A stretch of 64,000 bases of DNA from an uncultured Enterorhabdus sp. (GTDB lineage: Bacteria; Actinomycetota; Coriobacteriia; Coriobacteriales; Eggerthellaceae), in contig CANSQM010000010.1 in assembly GCA_947649205.1 (NCBI GenBank), forward strand, positions 27,410-91,409, in the 5' to 3' direction. Numbering within the stretch: position 1 is the stretch's first letter; every line of letters starts with the position of its first letter. The position numbers and the translations under genes are program-made. Shown here in pieces: positions 1 to 8,427 of this stretch. The notes below the pieces were generated by a model. It saw only the letters and a program-made list of their open reading frames with translations. It searched no databases and was not told where the DNA came from.

Positions 1-18
1 ATGGGTTGTCGAAAGCCC

Positions 19-1416
19 CTAGCCGAACCAGGCCCCGGCCAGGGCGCGGATGCCGGGCTCGATGTCGTCCTCGGCGATGGAGGAGAACCCCACGAGCACC
101 GTTGAGCTCACGTGCCCCGCCGGATCGAGCCAGTACTTCCTTGTGGGGTAGACGGCCACGTCGGCCGCCCGGGCCTGGCGCACGAGTGTGTCCTGGCCGC
201 GCCCGTCGCGCACGCGTACGAGCAGGTGCAGTCCCGTGCCGTTCTCCAGCATTTCCACGTCGTTGCCCATGGTCTCCCGTATCACGCGGGTGAGCGTCTC
301 GTACTTGCGGCGGTTCTTCGCCTGCACGCGGCGCAAGTGCCGGTCCCACGAGCCGTCGGTCATGAAGCGGGCGAGCACCCGTTGGTTGAGCCACGGCACC
401 GGCGAGTAGGAGTTCGCGAAGGCCTCGCGCCACCGGTCGCGCAGGGGCTCGGGCAGCACGAGATAGTTGATGCGCAAAGCCGGCGAGAGCGATTTGGAGA
501 AGGTGCCCATGTAGATGACCCGCCCGCGCCGATCCATGGAGGCCAGAGGCGCCAAGGAGCGCTCGCGGTAGCGGAAATCGCGGCAGTAGTCGTCTTCCAG
601 GAGGTAGGCGCCGGTCCGCTCGGCCCAGCGCAGCACCGCCTCGCGGCTATCAATGGGCATGACGCGGCAGGTGGGGAACTGGCTGGAGGGCGTGAGGTAG
701 GCCAGGCGCGCTCCCGAGGCCTCCAAATCGGCGCGGAATACTTCGGCTCCCGCACCGACCCGGCACGGTGCCAAGGTGAAGCGGGCCCGCTCGATGACGG
801 TGCGCACGCCGTCGTAGCCGGGGTCTTCCATGGCCACCGCGTCGCGGGAACCGTCGAAGAGCGCGAGCAGGTTCTGCACGCTCGTCTGGGTGCCGCCCTG
901 GATGATGATCTGGCTCGGGGTGCAGTCGATGCCCCGCTGGGTCGCAAGGCGCCAGGCGATGGCCGAGCGCAGGCTCTCCTCGCCGAACGGATCGTTGTAG
1001 GCGTCGCAGCCGGTGCTTTCCACCGACAGCAGGATGTCGTCGGTGATGGCCCGCCACGCAGCGGCGGGGAAGGTGCCCGGCTCCAGGTTCCCATAGGTGA
1101 AGTCGTAGCGGACGCGGTCCTCGTCGGCCCCCAGCAGCCCCTCGCCCGGAGCCTGGGAGTGGTCGGCATCGGCCTGGAGGAAGGCGACGTTCTGCACGAT
1201 GTAGCCCGAGCCGGGGCGGCTCTTCACGTAGCCCTCCTGGACGAGCAGCCCATAGGCGCTCTCCACGGTGTTGCGGGCGCAGCCGAGATCGGCGGCCAGG
1301 GAACGGATAGGGGGCAGGCGCGACCCTTCGGGGTGGTCGCCCTCTTCGATGCCACGGCGCAGCTGATCGAAGAGCTGCTGGTACAAAGGCGTAGGAAGGC
1401 GGTCGTCCAAGAGCAT
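19..1416 (-). CDS. MocR/PdxR-type regulator (GntR wHTH plus aminotransferase fold)
   Basis: A 465-residue regulator. Residues ~10-75 form a GntR-type winged helix (LYQQLFDQLRRGI start, then RLPPIRSLAADLGCARNTVE). Residues ~100-465 have a fold-type I aminotransferase shape, with the PLP-lysine region near GTFSKSLSPALRINYLV. MocR proteins bind DNA through the N-terminal domain and sense PLP, amino acids or amines through the C-terminal one; they usually control vitamin B6 or amino-acid genes. The target here is unknown. It faces away from the nap genes and the intergenic region is shared, but nothing shows that it controls them. A good Shine-Dalgarno (AAAGGGAGA) precedes the ATG. Family certain, target unassigned. 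Confidence 0.9.
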   Translation of the reverse strand: MLLDDRLPTPLYQQLFDQLRRGIEEGDHPEGSRLPPIRSLAADLGCARNTVESAYGLLVQEGYVKSRPGSGYIVQNVAFLQADADHSQAPGEGLLGADEDRVRYDFTYGNLEPGTFPAAAWRAITDDILLSVESTGCDAYNDPFGEESLRSAIAWRLATQRGIDCTPSQIIIQGGTQTSVQNLLALFDGSRDAVAMEDPGYDGVRTVIERARFTLAPCRVGAGAEVFRADLEASGARLAYLTPSSQFPTCRVMPIDSREAVLRWAERTGAYLLEDDYCRDFRYRERSLAPLASMDRRGRVIYMGTFSKSLSPALRINYLVLPEPLRDRWREAFANSYSPVPWLNQRVLARFMTDGSWDRHLRRVQAKNRRKYETLTRVIRETMGNDVEMLENGTGLHLLVRVRDGRGQDTLVRQARAADVAVYPTRKYWLDPAGHVSSTVLVGFSSIAEDDIEPGIRALAGAWFG

Positions 1417-1500
1417 GGGTCTCCCTTTCTGCGGGCGTCATCGTGGCCCTATGGTACCAGAATGAGGATGTTGCGTGGAAGCATCCCCATGGGAAGGGAA

Positions 1501-1595
1501 ACCGTCCCCGATAATTTCCGAAAAATTGTCCCCATTGAAGGGGATTGTCCCCTGATATTTGCTGAACACCGTCCCTTTTTCGGAAGATTGTCCCC
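1501..1595 (+). repeat. GTCCCC-motif tandem repeat, 43-base period (copy 1)
   Basis: Five motifs of the form AYYGTCCC(C) start at 1501, 1525, 1544, 1568 and 1587. Spacings alternate 24, 19, 24, 19, so the true period is 43 bases. AT-rich spacers and local AGGGG/CCCCT hairpins separate the motifs. The same pattern recurs at 6641-6716, at the other end of the nap genes. Seen directly; function unknown. Confidence 0.8.
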
Positions 1596-1624
1596 ATTGT
1601 ATGCTGGCGCCGGAGGGGACGGAG

Positions 1625-1670
1625 CGCATCGCATCCGCTCCCGAAGACGCATCGCATCCGCTCCCGAAGA
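1625..1670 (+). repeat. Perfect 23-base tandem duplication
   Basis: Bases 1625-1647 are repeated exactly at 1648-1670 (unit begins CGCATCGCATCC and ends CCCGAAGA). It lies 32 bases before the napG start, directly after the GTCCCC repeat, so it sits in the nap leader or promoter region. Exact identity suggests a recent duplication. Confidence 0.85.
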
Positions 1671-1702
1671 GACCGTTACCCTGTGCAGGAAGAGGTGGCC
1701 CT

Positions 1703-2323
1703 ATGAGGATCATCGCCACGGCTGCCGCCGCCCTTGTCGGAGCCGCCGGCGCCGTGCTGGCCGCGGTGCCCTCGCCGCTGCCCCTGCTGCGGCCGCCGGG
1801 AGCCGGTGAGGCCGCCTTCTTTGCCGCGCGCTGCGTGCGTTGCGGCCGCTGCCTGGAGGCCTGTCCCTATCAGGCGATCCACGCCGCGCCCCTGAACGCG
1901 GGCCGGGAGGCATCTACCCCCTTCGTGAACGCCCGGTCCCAGGCGTGCCGCCTATGCGCGGAATTCCCCTGCGCCGCGGCCTGCCCCACCGGCGCCCTTA
2001 CGGTGCCCGAGGAGCGCGGCGGCGCCGCCATGGGCGTCGCGGTTATCAACGAGGATACCTGCCTGTCGTTTCAGGGGATGCGCTGCGAGGTGTGCTACCG
2101 CGCCTGCCCCCTCATCGACGAGGCCATAACCATCGACTACCGTCCCCGCGAGGGCGATGCCATCCACGCGGTGTTCGCGCCCCAGGTGATCGCTGAGGAC
2201 TGCGCCGGCTGCGGTTTGTGCGAGCAGCGCTGTCCCGTGGGAGAGCCGGCCCCGGCCATCATCGTGGTGCCTACGGGCGCTGACGAGGTGACCTACCAGG
2301 CCCTGCGCAACGGAGCGGCCTAG
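1703..2323 (+). CDS. napG: NapG-like ferredoxin-type protein of the nitrate reductase system
   Basis: A 206-residue iron-sulfur protein with an N-terminal hydrophobic segment (residues ~2-25) and four cysteine clusters, including CVRCGRCLEACP, CRLCAEFPCAAACP, CEVCYRACP and CAGCGLCEQRCP, matching the MauM/NapG pattern of four [4Fe-4S] centres. NapG works with the membrane protein NapH as a quinol dehydrogenase that passes electrons to NapAB. The ATG at 1703 is chosen because it begins the hydrophobic leader and follows AGGAAGAGG; an upstream in-frame extension would cross the repeats. No twin-arginine motif is visible in the leader, unlike classical NapG, so it may stay membrane-anchored. First gene of the nap cluster. 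Confidence 0.85.
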   Translation: MRIIATAAAALVGAAGAVLAAVPSPLPLLRPPGAGEAAFFAARCVRCGRCLEACPYQAIHAAPLNAGREASTPFVNARSQACRLCAEFPCAAACPTGALTVPEERGGAAMGVAVINEDTCLSFQGMRCEVCYRACPLIDEAITIDYRPREGDAIHAVFAPQVIAEDCAGCGLCEQRCPVGEPAPAIIVVPTGADEVTYQALRNGAA

Positions 2324-2401
2324 GCCGTGGTACCGGCGCCGTCGGGCGCCGCTGTTTCGGGAACCCGGGGCCGCGAGCCCCTGACCTTAGGGAGGAATGC
2401 T

Positions 2402-4945
2402 ATGGAACTCACTCGACGCTCGTTTGTGAAGTCCACGGCCGTGGCCCTCGCCTCGGCCGCGGCTGCGGGCACCCTGGCCGGCTGCTCGTCGCTGGCCGGC
2501 ACCGGCGCCGATGCGGCCGCATCCGGCGAGGGCGTGAAGACCGTCGGCGTCTGCCGCTTCTGCGGCTGCGGCTGCGGGGTCATCGTGGAGGCCAAGGACG
2601 GCAAGGTGGTCTCGGTCACCGGCGACCCGGAGAACGGATCGAGCCGAGGCCTGAACTGCGTGAAGGGCTACTACCTGGCCGGTGCCCTCTACGGCGAGGA
2701 TCGCCTCACGGTGCCGCTCATTCGCGACGACAAGGCCACCAAGGGCACGCCGGATGGCCTGCGCGAGGCCACCTGGGACGAGGCCCTCGACCTGGTGGCG
2801 GGTAAGCTCCGCGACACCTGGAAGGCCGACAAGAGCCGCCTGGCCTTCTGGGGAAGCGGCCAGCAGCCCATCGTGGAGGGCTACTGCACGGCGAAGTTCT
2901 GGAAGGCGGGCCTGCTTTCCAACAACATCGACCCCAACGCGCGTTTGTGCATGGCCAGCGCCGTGGTGGGCTTCATGAACGTGTTCCAGACCGACGAGCC
3001 GGCCGGCTGCTATGCCGACATCGACGAGACCGACGTGTTCGTCACCTGGGGCGCGAACATGGCCGAGGCCCATCCCATGCTGTACTCGCGCCTGACCGCC
3101 CGCAAGCTGGCCGATAGCGCCGTGCGCCACTACGACGTGACCACCATGACCACCCGCACCTCGGCCTCGGCCGACAAGGTGATCACCTTCCGTCCCGGCA
3201 GCGACATCGCTATCGCGAACGCCATCGCCAACTACCTCATCGTGCACGACAAGTACGACCACGACTTCGTGGCCGACCACGTGCAGTTCAAGCAGGGCAC
3301 CGAGAACATCGGCAACGCCACCGACGACGGCTACGACAAGTCCGACATCGGCCAGGCCGTGGACAACGTGGAGCCCATCACCTTCGAGGCCTTCGCCGCT
3401 CGCCTGGCCCCCTACACCCTGGAGTACGCCAGCGAGCTGTCCGGCGTGCCGGTCGAGGATATCCAGGAACTGGCCGAGGTGTTCGCCGACAAGAGCCGGC
3501 GCGTGCTGAGCCTGTGGACCATGGGCGTGAACCAGCACAACCGCGGCACTTGGATGAACCACTGCATCTACAACATCCACCTGCTGTGCGGCCGCTATGC
3601 CCTGCCCGGCGACGGCGCCTTCTCGCTGACGGGCCAGCCCACGGCCTGCGGCACGGCCCGCGAGGTGGGCACTTTCTCGCACCGCCTGCCCGCCGACCTG
3701 GTGGTGAAGAACCCGGATCACCGTCGCTATACCGAGGCCGTCTGGGACCTGCCCAACGGCTACCTGGATGCCATCGAAACCCCTGGCTACCACACGGTGA
3801 AGATGTTCCGCGAGCTGTCGAAGGGCGGGATCGATTTCCTCTGGAGCGCCCACAACAACTGGGCCGTGTCCATGCCCAACCTCACCCGCTTCCTCGGCCG
3901 GGGCGATTTGAAGGGCATCAACGACGCCTTCATCTGCGTGGCCGAGGTGTACCCGACCCTTTCCACCCAGTACGCCGATGTGGTGCTGCCCGCGGCCATG
4001 TGGGTCGAGCGCGAGGGGGCCTTCGGCAACGGCGAGCGCCGCACGGCCGTGTTCGAGAAGGCGGTGGATGCACCGGGCGACGCGAAGTGGGACCTGTGGA
4101 TGCTCATGGAGATCGCCAAGCGGGTGCTGGCCGGCGAGCAGATCGGCGGCGAGGACGCCTTCGACCACCTGTTCGGCGCCTGGTACGACGCCGACGCGGC
4201 CGCCTTCAAGGGAAGCGACCGCGAGGTGTGCGCGAGCATCTGGGAGGAGTACCGTACCTTCTCCAACCCCGACCTGAACCCCGATGCCGCCGCCATCAAC
4301 ACCGAGGCGAAGCTGAAGATGGAGGCCAAGCAGCTGGCCCCCTACGAGGAGTACATCCACAACCACGGCCTCACCTGGCCCGTGCGCGAGGTGAACGGCC
4401 AGTGGCTGCCCACCCTGTGGCGCTTCTGCGACGGCAAGCAGGAGGACGGCTTCGACCAGTACGGCATCGAGGCCTACGGCGAGCATGACAAGGCCGGCGG
4501 CGTGAGCTTCTACAAGTCGGCCGACAAGAAGCCCTCGGTGGTGTTCCGTCCCTGGGAGCCGCCGGCGGAGGAGCCCTCCGACGAGTACCCGTTCTGGTTC
4601 TGCACGGGCCGTCTGCTGGAGCACTGGCACACCGGTTCCATGACCCGGCGCGTGCCCGAGCTCGACCGCGCCCTGCCCGAGGCCCTGCTGGACATGAATC
4701 CCGCCGACTGCGAGCGGCTGGGCGTGACCGACGGCGACCGCGTGCGCGTGACCTCGCGCTTCGGCACCTGCGATATCACGGTGTCCACGGCCGGCCGCAC
4801 CCGGCCCCCGGCGGGCATGGTGTTCGCGCCGTTCTTCGCCGAGGAGACGCTCGTGAATCTGGTGGTGCAGGACACTTACTGCCCGCTGTCCAAGGAGCCG
4901 GACTTCAAGAAGACCTGCGTTTCCATCGAGAAGATTGAGGGGTAG
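2402..4945 (+). CDS. napA: Periplasmic-type nitrate reductase catalytic subunit NapA
   Basis: An 847-residue Mo-bis-MGD reductase converting nitrate to nitrite outside the membrane. The leader carries a Tat motif (RRSFVK, residues 5-10) and a lipobox-like LAGC ending at Cys28, so it may be a lipoprotein. The [4Fe-4S] ligands are Cys51, Cys54, Cys58 and Cys86. Cys183, in the NapA-typical context DPNARLCMASAVVG, is the expected molybdenum ligand and separates it from Ser- or Asp-ligated relatives. The C-terminal dinucleotide-binding domain spans roughly 700-847. The start is set by GGAGG eight bases upstream and by the Tat leader. Flanked by napG and napB/D/H, so the assignment is firm. Confidence 0.93.
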   Translation: MELTRRSFVKSTAVALASAAAAGTLAGCSSLAGTGADAAASGEGVKTVGVCRFCGCGCGVIVEAKDGKVVSVTGDPENGSSRGLNCVKGYYLAGALYGEDRLTVPLIRDDKATKGTPDGLREATWDEALDLVAGKLRDTWKADKSRLAFWGSGQQPIVEGYCTAKFWKAGLLSNNIDPNARLCMASAVVGFMNVFQTDEPAGCYADIDETDVFVTWGANMAEAHPMLYSRLTARKLADSAVRHYDVTTMTTRTSASADKVITFRPGSDIAIANAIANYLIVHDKYDHDFVADHVQFKQGTENIGNATDDGYDKSDIGQAVDNVEPITFEAFAARLAPYTLEYASELSGVPVEDIQELAEVFADKSRRVLSLWTMGVNQHNRGTWMNHCIYNIHLLCGRYALPGDGAFSLTGQPTACGTAREVGTFSHRLPADLVVKNPDHRRYTEAVWDLPNGYLDAIETPGYHTVKMFRELSKGGIDFLWSAHNNWAVSMPNLTRFLGRGDLKGINDAFICVAEVYPTLSTQYADVVLPAAMWVEREGAFGNGERRTAVFEKAVDAPGDAKWDLWMLMEIAKRVLAGEQIGGEDAFDHLFGAWYDADAAAFKGSDREVCASIWEEYRTFSNPDLNPDAAAINTEAKLKMEAKQLAPYEEYIHNHGLTWPVREVNGQWLPTLWRFCDGKQEDGFDQYGIEAYGEHDKAGGVSFYKSADKKPSVVFRPWEPPAEEPSDEYPFWFCTGRLLEHWHTGSMTRRVPELDRALPEALLDMNPADCERLGVTDGDRVRVTSRFGTCDITVSTAGRTRPPAGMVFAPFFAEETLVNLVVQDTYCPLSKEPDFKKTCVSIEKIEG

Positions 4946-4949
4946 ACCG

Positions 4950-5279
4950 ATGAAGAAGACCAATGTGATGGCCGCTGCGGTGCTGGCCTGCGCCCTGGGA
5001 GGCGCGGCCCTGGCGGGCTGCTCCGGCGCCGCTGAGACCGGGCCGGCCTACAACCCCGGCGAGCCGCCGCTCATGACCGCCAGCCACGAGGGCCGCTTCG
5101 AGCGCTTGGGGGCGAAGGGCTGCTACGGCTGCCATGGGGTGAACGGCGCCGGCGAGCCGATGTTGGCCGCGGCGAGCCCGCTGCCTGCCGACCACTATGC
5201 CGGCGGCGATACGGCCAGCCGCGAGATCGACGGCCCGCGAACCGAGTGCCTGACCTGCCATCCCGTGGCCCAGGAGTAG
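4950..5279 (+). CDS. napB: Small diheme cytochrome c lipoprotein, NapB-like
   Basis: A 109-residue exported protein with a lipobox (ALAGC, Cys24) and two heme c sites, CYGCH (58-62) and CLTCH (100-104). His46 and His82 are candidate distal ligands. Size, heme number and position directly after napA fit NapB, the electron donor to NapA, although it is shorter than proteobacterial NapB and membrane-anchored instead of soluble. It starts four bases after the napA stop. Heme attachment would depend on the ccm genes further along. Another small diheme carrier cannot be excluded. Confidence 0.75.
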   Translation: MKKTNVMAAAVLACALGGAALAGCSGAAETGPAYNPGEPPLMTASHEGRFERLGAKGCYGCHGVNGAGEPMLAAASPLPADHYAGGDTASREIDGPRTECLTCHPVAQE

Positions 5280-5282
5280 GCC

Positions 5283-5537
5283 ATGGAAAATGAGAAGGTG
5301 GTCATCTCGTCGCTCGTAGTGGAGGCGCGGCTTGCCGAGGTGGAGGCCGTGGCCGCGACTTTGGCACAGATGGAGGGCGTGGAGGTGCACGAGGTGAACG
5401 GCTACAAGATCGTCGTCACCATCGAGGCTTCCTCCACCGGCGCCTCCCACGAGATCTCGAGCCGGTTCATCCAGATTCCCGGCGTGCTGAACGTGAACTT
5501 GGTGTACGTGAACTTCGAAGACGAAACACTCGGGTAG
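5283..5537 (+). CDS. napD: NapD-type maturation chaperone
   Basis: An 84-residue ferredoxin-like-fold protein. The opening VVISSLVVEARLAEVEAVAA, a central Gly-containing strand pair and the ending IPGVLNVNLVYVNFEDE follow the NapD family. NapD binds the twin-arginine leader of NapA, holding it back until cofactor insertion is complete; the NapA here does have such a leader. It lies three bases after napB and is translationally close-packed in the nap operon. Confidence 0.88.
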   Translation: MENEKVVISSLVVEARLAEVEAVAATLAQMEGVEVHEVNGYKIVVTIEASSTGASHEISSRFIQIPGVLNVNLVYVNFEDETLG

Positions 5538-5559
5538 AAAGTCGCCCAAAAGCGGAGCT

Positions 5560-5657
5560 ACGGGGTACCTTGATTCGCTCAGACAGTCCTCGCTCGGCGA
5601 AACAGCCCACTGGGCTGTTTCGTTCGCTGCGGAACTCGCTCGGTCAAGGCACCCCGT
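5560..5657 (+). repeat. Imperfect long palindrome between napD and napH
   Basis: The outer arms 5560-5573 and 5644-5657 match at 13 of 14 positions; similarity continues outward for several bases. The centre holds a perfect 12-base inverted repeat (5598-5609 and 5611-5622, CGAAACAGCCCA) around one base. A short CGCTCGG word occurs on both sides. It has the length and layout of the 115-base repeats elsewhere in the window but a different sequence. There is no T-run, so it is not a plain terminator. Confidence 0.75.
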
Positions 5658-5696
5658 ATCTCCTTTAATCATTACCTTGGTTGGGAGGAATGACCT

Positions 5697-6569
5697 GTGA
5701 CTCGTTCCATGGGGAAGATAACGCTCGTGCGGCGGATTGTGCAGGTGTTCATGCTTGTGCTGTTCTGCTTGCCGCCGCTTTTGGCCGGGTGGGGGCTCGC
5801 GGGGTTGTTCGCCGGGGGCGACGGGGAAGTGCAGACCCCGGCCGAAGGGGTGTTCTTCGGGAGTCTCTCGTCGTCTTCCGTGGGCGGCGTCACGCTGTTC
5901 GACCCGCTGGCGGCCCTGGAGGTGACCGCCGCCTCGCGCGGGCTGCTGGCGGCTTCGGCGCTTTCAGGGGCGCTGCTTATTGCGGTGGTCTACGGCCTCG
6001 TGCGCGGGCGCGCCTTCTGCGGGTGGGTCTGCCCGGTGAACCTTCTTGGGGAGGGGGCCGATGCCGTGCGTCGTCGCCTCGGCATCGCGGTGCCGGAACG
6101 CACGGTGCCCCGTCGCGCGAAGATCGCCGTGGCCGCCGGCGTCGTGGCGCTCTCGGCTCTGGTGGGCTTTCCCGTCTTCGAGCTCGTCTCGCCCATCGGC
6201 GCGGTGAACAAGGGGCTCGTCTTCGGTGGTCTGGCGGGGTCAGCCACGCTGGTGGCCGTCGTCATCGCCGAGCTGCTCGTGAGTCGGCGGGTGTGGTGCC
6301 GGGCGCTGTGCCCGCTGGGCGGCATCTTCCAAGGGCTCGGCCGCGCCGGTCAACTGAACGTGGCCATCGACCACGGAGCCTGCGTCCACTGCGGCGCCTG
6401 CGAGGCGGTCTGCCTTGCCGATCCGATCATTCTGGCCCCGGCCCTTTCCGGTGAAGATACTCTAGTGCGGGCCGGAGATTGCATGGCCTGCGGCGCCTGC
6501 GTGGATGCGTGCCCCACCGGCGCTCTCCGCTTTCGCCTCGGCCGCTCCCGCCGCCCCGCCGGGGAGTGA
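5697..6569 (+). CDS. napH: NapH-like membrane quinol dehydrogenase
   Basis: A 290-residue protein with about four to five membrane segments, the NapH/NosR-type cytoplasmic motifs CGWVCPVNLLGE and CRALCPLGG, and a C-terminal pair of [4Fe-4S] clusters (CVHCGACEAVC and CMACGACVDACP). With NapG it would oxidise menaquinol and feed NapB/NapA. The GTG at 5697 follows GGGAGGAA at good spacing; an ATG at 5709 is a weaker alternative. A 159-base palindromic spacer separates it from napD, so it may be expressed differently from napGABD. It ends the nap group. Confidence 0.87.
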   Translation: MTRSMGKITLVRRIVQVFMLVLFCLPPLLAGWGLAGLFAGGDGEVQTPAEGVFFGSLSSSSVGGVTLFDPLAALEVTAASRGLLAASALSGALLIAVVYGLVRGRAFCGWVCPVNLLGEGADAVRRRLGIAVPERTVPRRAKIAVAAGVVALSALVGFPVFELVSPIGAVNKGLVFGGLAGSATLVAVVIAELLVSRRVWCRALCPLGGIFQGLGRAGQLNVAIDHGACVHCGACEAVCLADPIILAPALSGEDTLVRAGDCMACGACVDACPTGALRFRLGRSRRPAGE

Positions 6570-6640
6570 CCGTACGGCCTTGCCCCGGGGATTTCGGGGT
6601 CTGGCGACCGGGACTGTTGCGCGCGCCGAAGGAGCGGCCA

Positions 6641-6716
6641 ACCGTCCCCCTTACATTTATGGAAACCGTCCCCACCGGTCCCGATCGTCCCCTCGTATTT
6701 GGAACGCACTGTCCCT
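6641..6716 (+). repeat. GTCCCC-motif tandem repeat, 43-base period (copy 2)
   Basis: Four AYYGTCCC(C)-like motifs start at 6641, 6665, 6684 and 6708, with spacings 24, 19, 24. This is the same alternating rhythm as at 1501-1595 and on the same strand. The copy lies between napH and nrfA, about 100 bases before the nrfA start. Confidence 0.8.
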
Positions 6717-6813
6717 GTTCGGGGGAAGGCGGGACGAGGTAGGCTGGCATCAACGAGGGGTGCGTTCTCGCGAGAGTGGAAAACGCGCCGATACACCGTA
6801 CTAAGGAGGGATC

Positions 6814-8067
6814 ATGAAGAAATCGACGTTGCGCATCGCCGCCACGGCCGCTTGCACCGTGGCGCTCGTGGCGGGCCTTGCCGCCTGCGCCCCGGCCTCA
6901 CCGCAAAACGCTGGGAAGGAGGGCGCCGCGCCGGCCGCCGCTCCGGTGGAGACCCCCGAGGCCGACGAGTTCGGCGTCGTGCTGGCCGACAGCTGGAAGG
7001 ACATCTACCCCGGCCAGTACGCCACCTACAAGGCCAACGAGGCCAACAGCCCCGAGGGCAAGATGAACTATTTGGAGGAGTATCCGGAGCTCACTACCAT
7101 GTACTCCGGCTACGGCTTCGCCAAGGGCTACGACGAGGCCGCTTCCCACAGCTACACGCTGCATTCCATCTCGGAGACGCCCCGCGTGAACGACAAGACC
7201 CTGGCCAACTGCATCACCTGCAAGACGCCGCAATTCACGGCCATGGTGAACAGCGAGGGCGACGAGGCCTACGCCCGCCCCTTCGCCGAGGTGCTCGCGC
7301 AGATGAACGAGCCCATCAGCTGCTACAACTGCCATGAGAACGATCCCACCCAGGTGGTCGTCACCCAGCGGCACTTTGCCAACGCCATGGGCTCCGACGC
7401 CGAGCAGGTGCCCGTGGAGGCCCAGACCTGCGGCCAGTGCCACAACGAGTACTATTTCGATCCGGACACCAAGGCTACGATGAACCCCTACACCGGTCTG
7501 GCCGCCATGGACGCCGAGGCCATTCTCGCCTACTACGATGAGATGGGCTTCAAAGACTGGGAGCATCCCGAGACCGGCGCCCCCATGCTCAAGGCCCAGC
7601 ATCCCGAGTTCGAGACCATCTACGGCGGTGAGCAGTCCTCCATGGCCAAGCAGGGCTACAGCTGCGCCGATTGCCACATGGCCCCCGTCTCCGACGAGAA
7701 CGGCGAGTACAGCTCCCATGAGCTGGTGAGCCCCTTGGAGAATCCCGCGATCACGGAGCAGTGCGGCAGCTGCCACAAGGACATCGCGGGCGAGGTGCGC
7801 GGCTGGCAGAAGGAGGTTACCGACCGCGAGCACGCTATCGCCGCCGACATCAAGCGCTACACCGACGAGCTGGCCGCCCAGAAGGACAGCCTGGATGCCG
7901 ACAAGCTGGCCCAAGCCCAGCAGATTCAGCGCCATGCGCAGTTCTACTGGGACTACGTGATGGTGGAGAATTCCGAGGGCGCCCATAACTACAAGGCCGC
8001 CCACGCCAACCTCGACAAGGCCGAAGCCCAGCTGGAAGAGGGCTTCGCCCTGCTCGGCATCGCCTAG
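6814..8067 (+). CDS. nrfA: Pentaheme ammonia-forming nitrite reductase NrfA
   Basis: A 417-residue periplasmic-side cytochrome c nitrite reductase (nitrite + 6 e- to ammonium). The catalytic heme site is CITCK (133-137), where lysine replaces histidine as the proximal ligand. Four CxxCH sites follow: CYNCH 170-174, CGQCH 206-210, CADCH 284-288 and CGSCH 317-321. The leader has a lipobox (GLAAC, Cys25), so it is probably lipid-anchored instead of free. AAGGAGG precedes the ATG. No nrfH or NapC-type tetraheme donor lies beside it, so the electron donor is unclear. With the nap genes upstream it completes nitrate ammonification. Confidence 0.94.
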   Translation: MKKSTLRIAATAACTVALVAGLAACAPASPQNAGKEGAAPAAAPVETPEADEFGVVLADSWKDIYPGQYATYKANEANSPEGKMNYLEEYPELTTMYSGYGFAKGYDEAASHSYTLHSISETPRVNDKTLANCITCKTPQFTAMVNSEGDEAYARPFAEVLAQMNEPISCYNCHENDPTQVVVTQRHFANAMGSDAEQVPVEAQTCGQCHNEYYFDPDTKATMNPYTGLAAMDAEAILAYYDEMGFKDWEHPETGAPMLKAQHPEFETIYGGEQSSMAKQGYSCADCHMAPVSDENGEYSSHELVSPLENPAITEQCGSCHKDIAGEVRGWQKEVTDREHAIAADIKRYTDELAAQKDSLDADKLAQAQQIQRHAQFYWDYVMVENSEGAHNYKAAHANLDKAEAQLEEGFALLGIA

Positions 8068-8118
8068 GTCCGGTTCGTTCATCCCCTCGCGCGGGAACCC
8101 TCCCTCCCGCGCCTCGGC

Positions 8119-8158
8119 CCGGCGCGCATCCCCCAGCGGTGCGCGCCGGTGTTTTTTT
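8119..8158 (+). terminator. Strong intrinsic terminator after nrfA
   Basis: Perfect 10-base arms, CCGGCGCGCA at 8119-8128 and TGCGCGCCGG at 8140-8149, are followed by TG and seven T. This ends the nrfA transcript and separates it from the ccm operon. Confidence 0.92.
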
Positions 8159-8427
8159 GTGGGGCGGCGGCCGGGTGGCCCATCTCACGCTGGGCGCCTC
8201 CACCGTGGCGAGATCGGTGGTGCGTGCGGGGCTCGGGTGGCTCACGGTCGGTCGGCGGGACGGTGCCGTCGCGCCCAGCCCATTGCGAAAGTGTTGCGTT
8301 TGCGCTGATCTGCTGGTTTCGGCGGAGTTTTCGCCCGCGCCCGCGCGCGTTTCGGCGATACTGGCCGATGGTATTTTTCAGACCGTCGGGGAGGCCGGTC
8401 TGGCTCATCGACGGAAACAGGAGGATT
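8159..8427 (+). promoter_or_regulatory. Leader region of the ccm operon
   Basis: This 269-base gap follows the nrfA terminator. It should hold the ccm promoter; GATACT at 8357-8362 is the best -10 candidate but no good -35 is seen. A 7-base inverted repeat (CAGACCG 8379-8385, CGGTCTG 8396-8402) lies just before the ccmE ribosome site AGGAGG. No gene was recognised. Confidence 0.4.

Noticed and set aside
1501..1595. CRISPR array
   Set aside because: Units are too short and too degenerate, spacers are similar to each other, and no cas genes are present.
2387..4963. A very long open frame on the minus strand opposite napA (and similar ones opposite ccmF, kdpABC and kdpD)
   Set aside because: Composition is low-complexity His/Gly/Val/Arg, the plus-strand genes have clear motifs, and GC-rich codon use produces such frames by chance.
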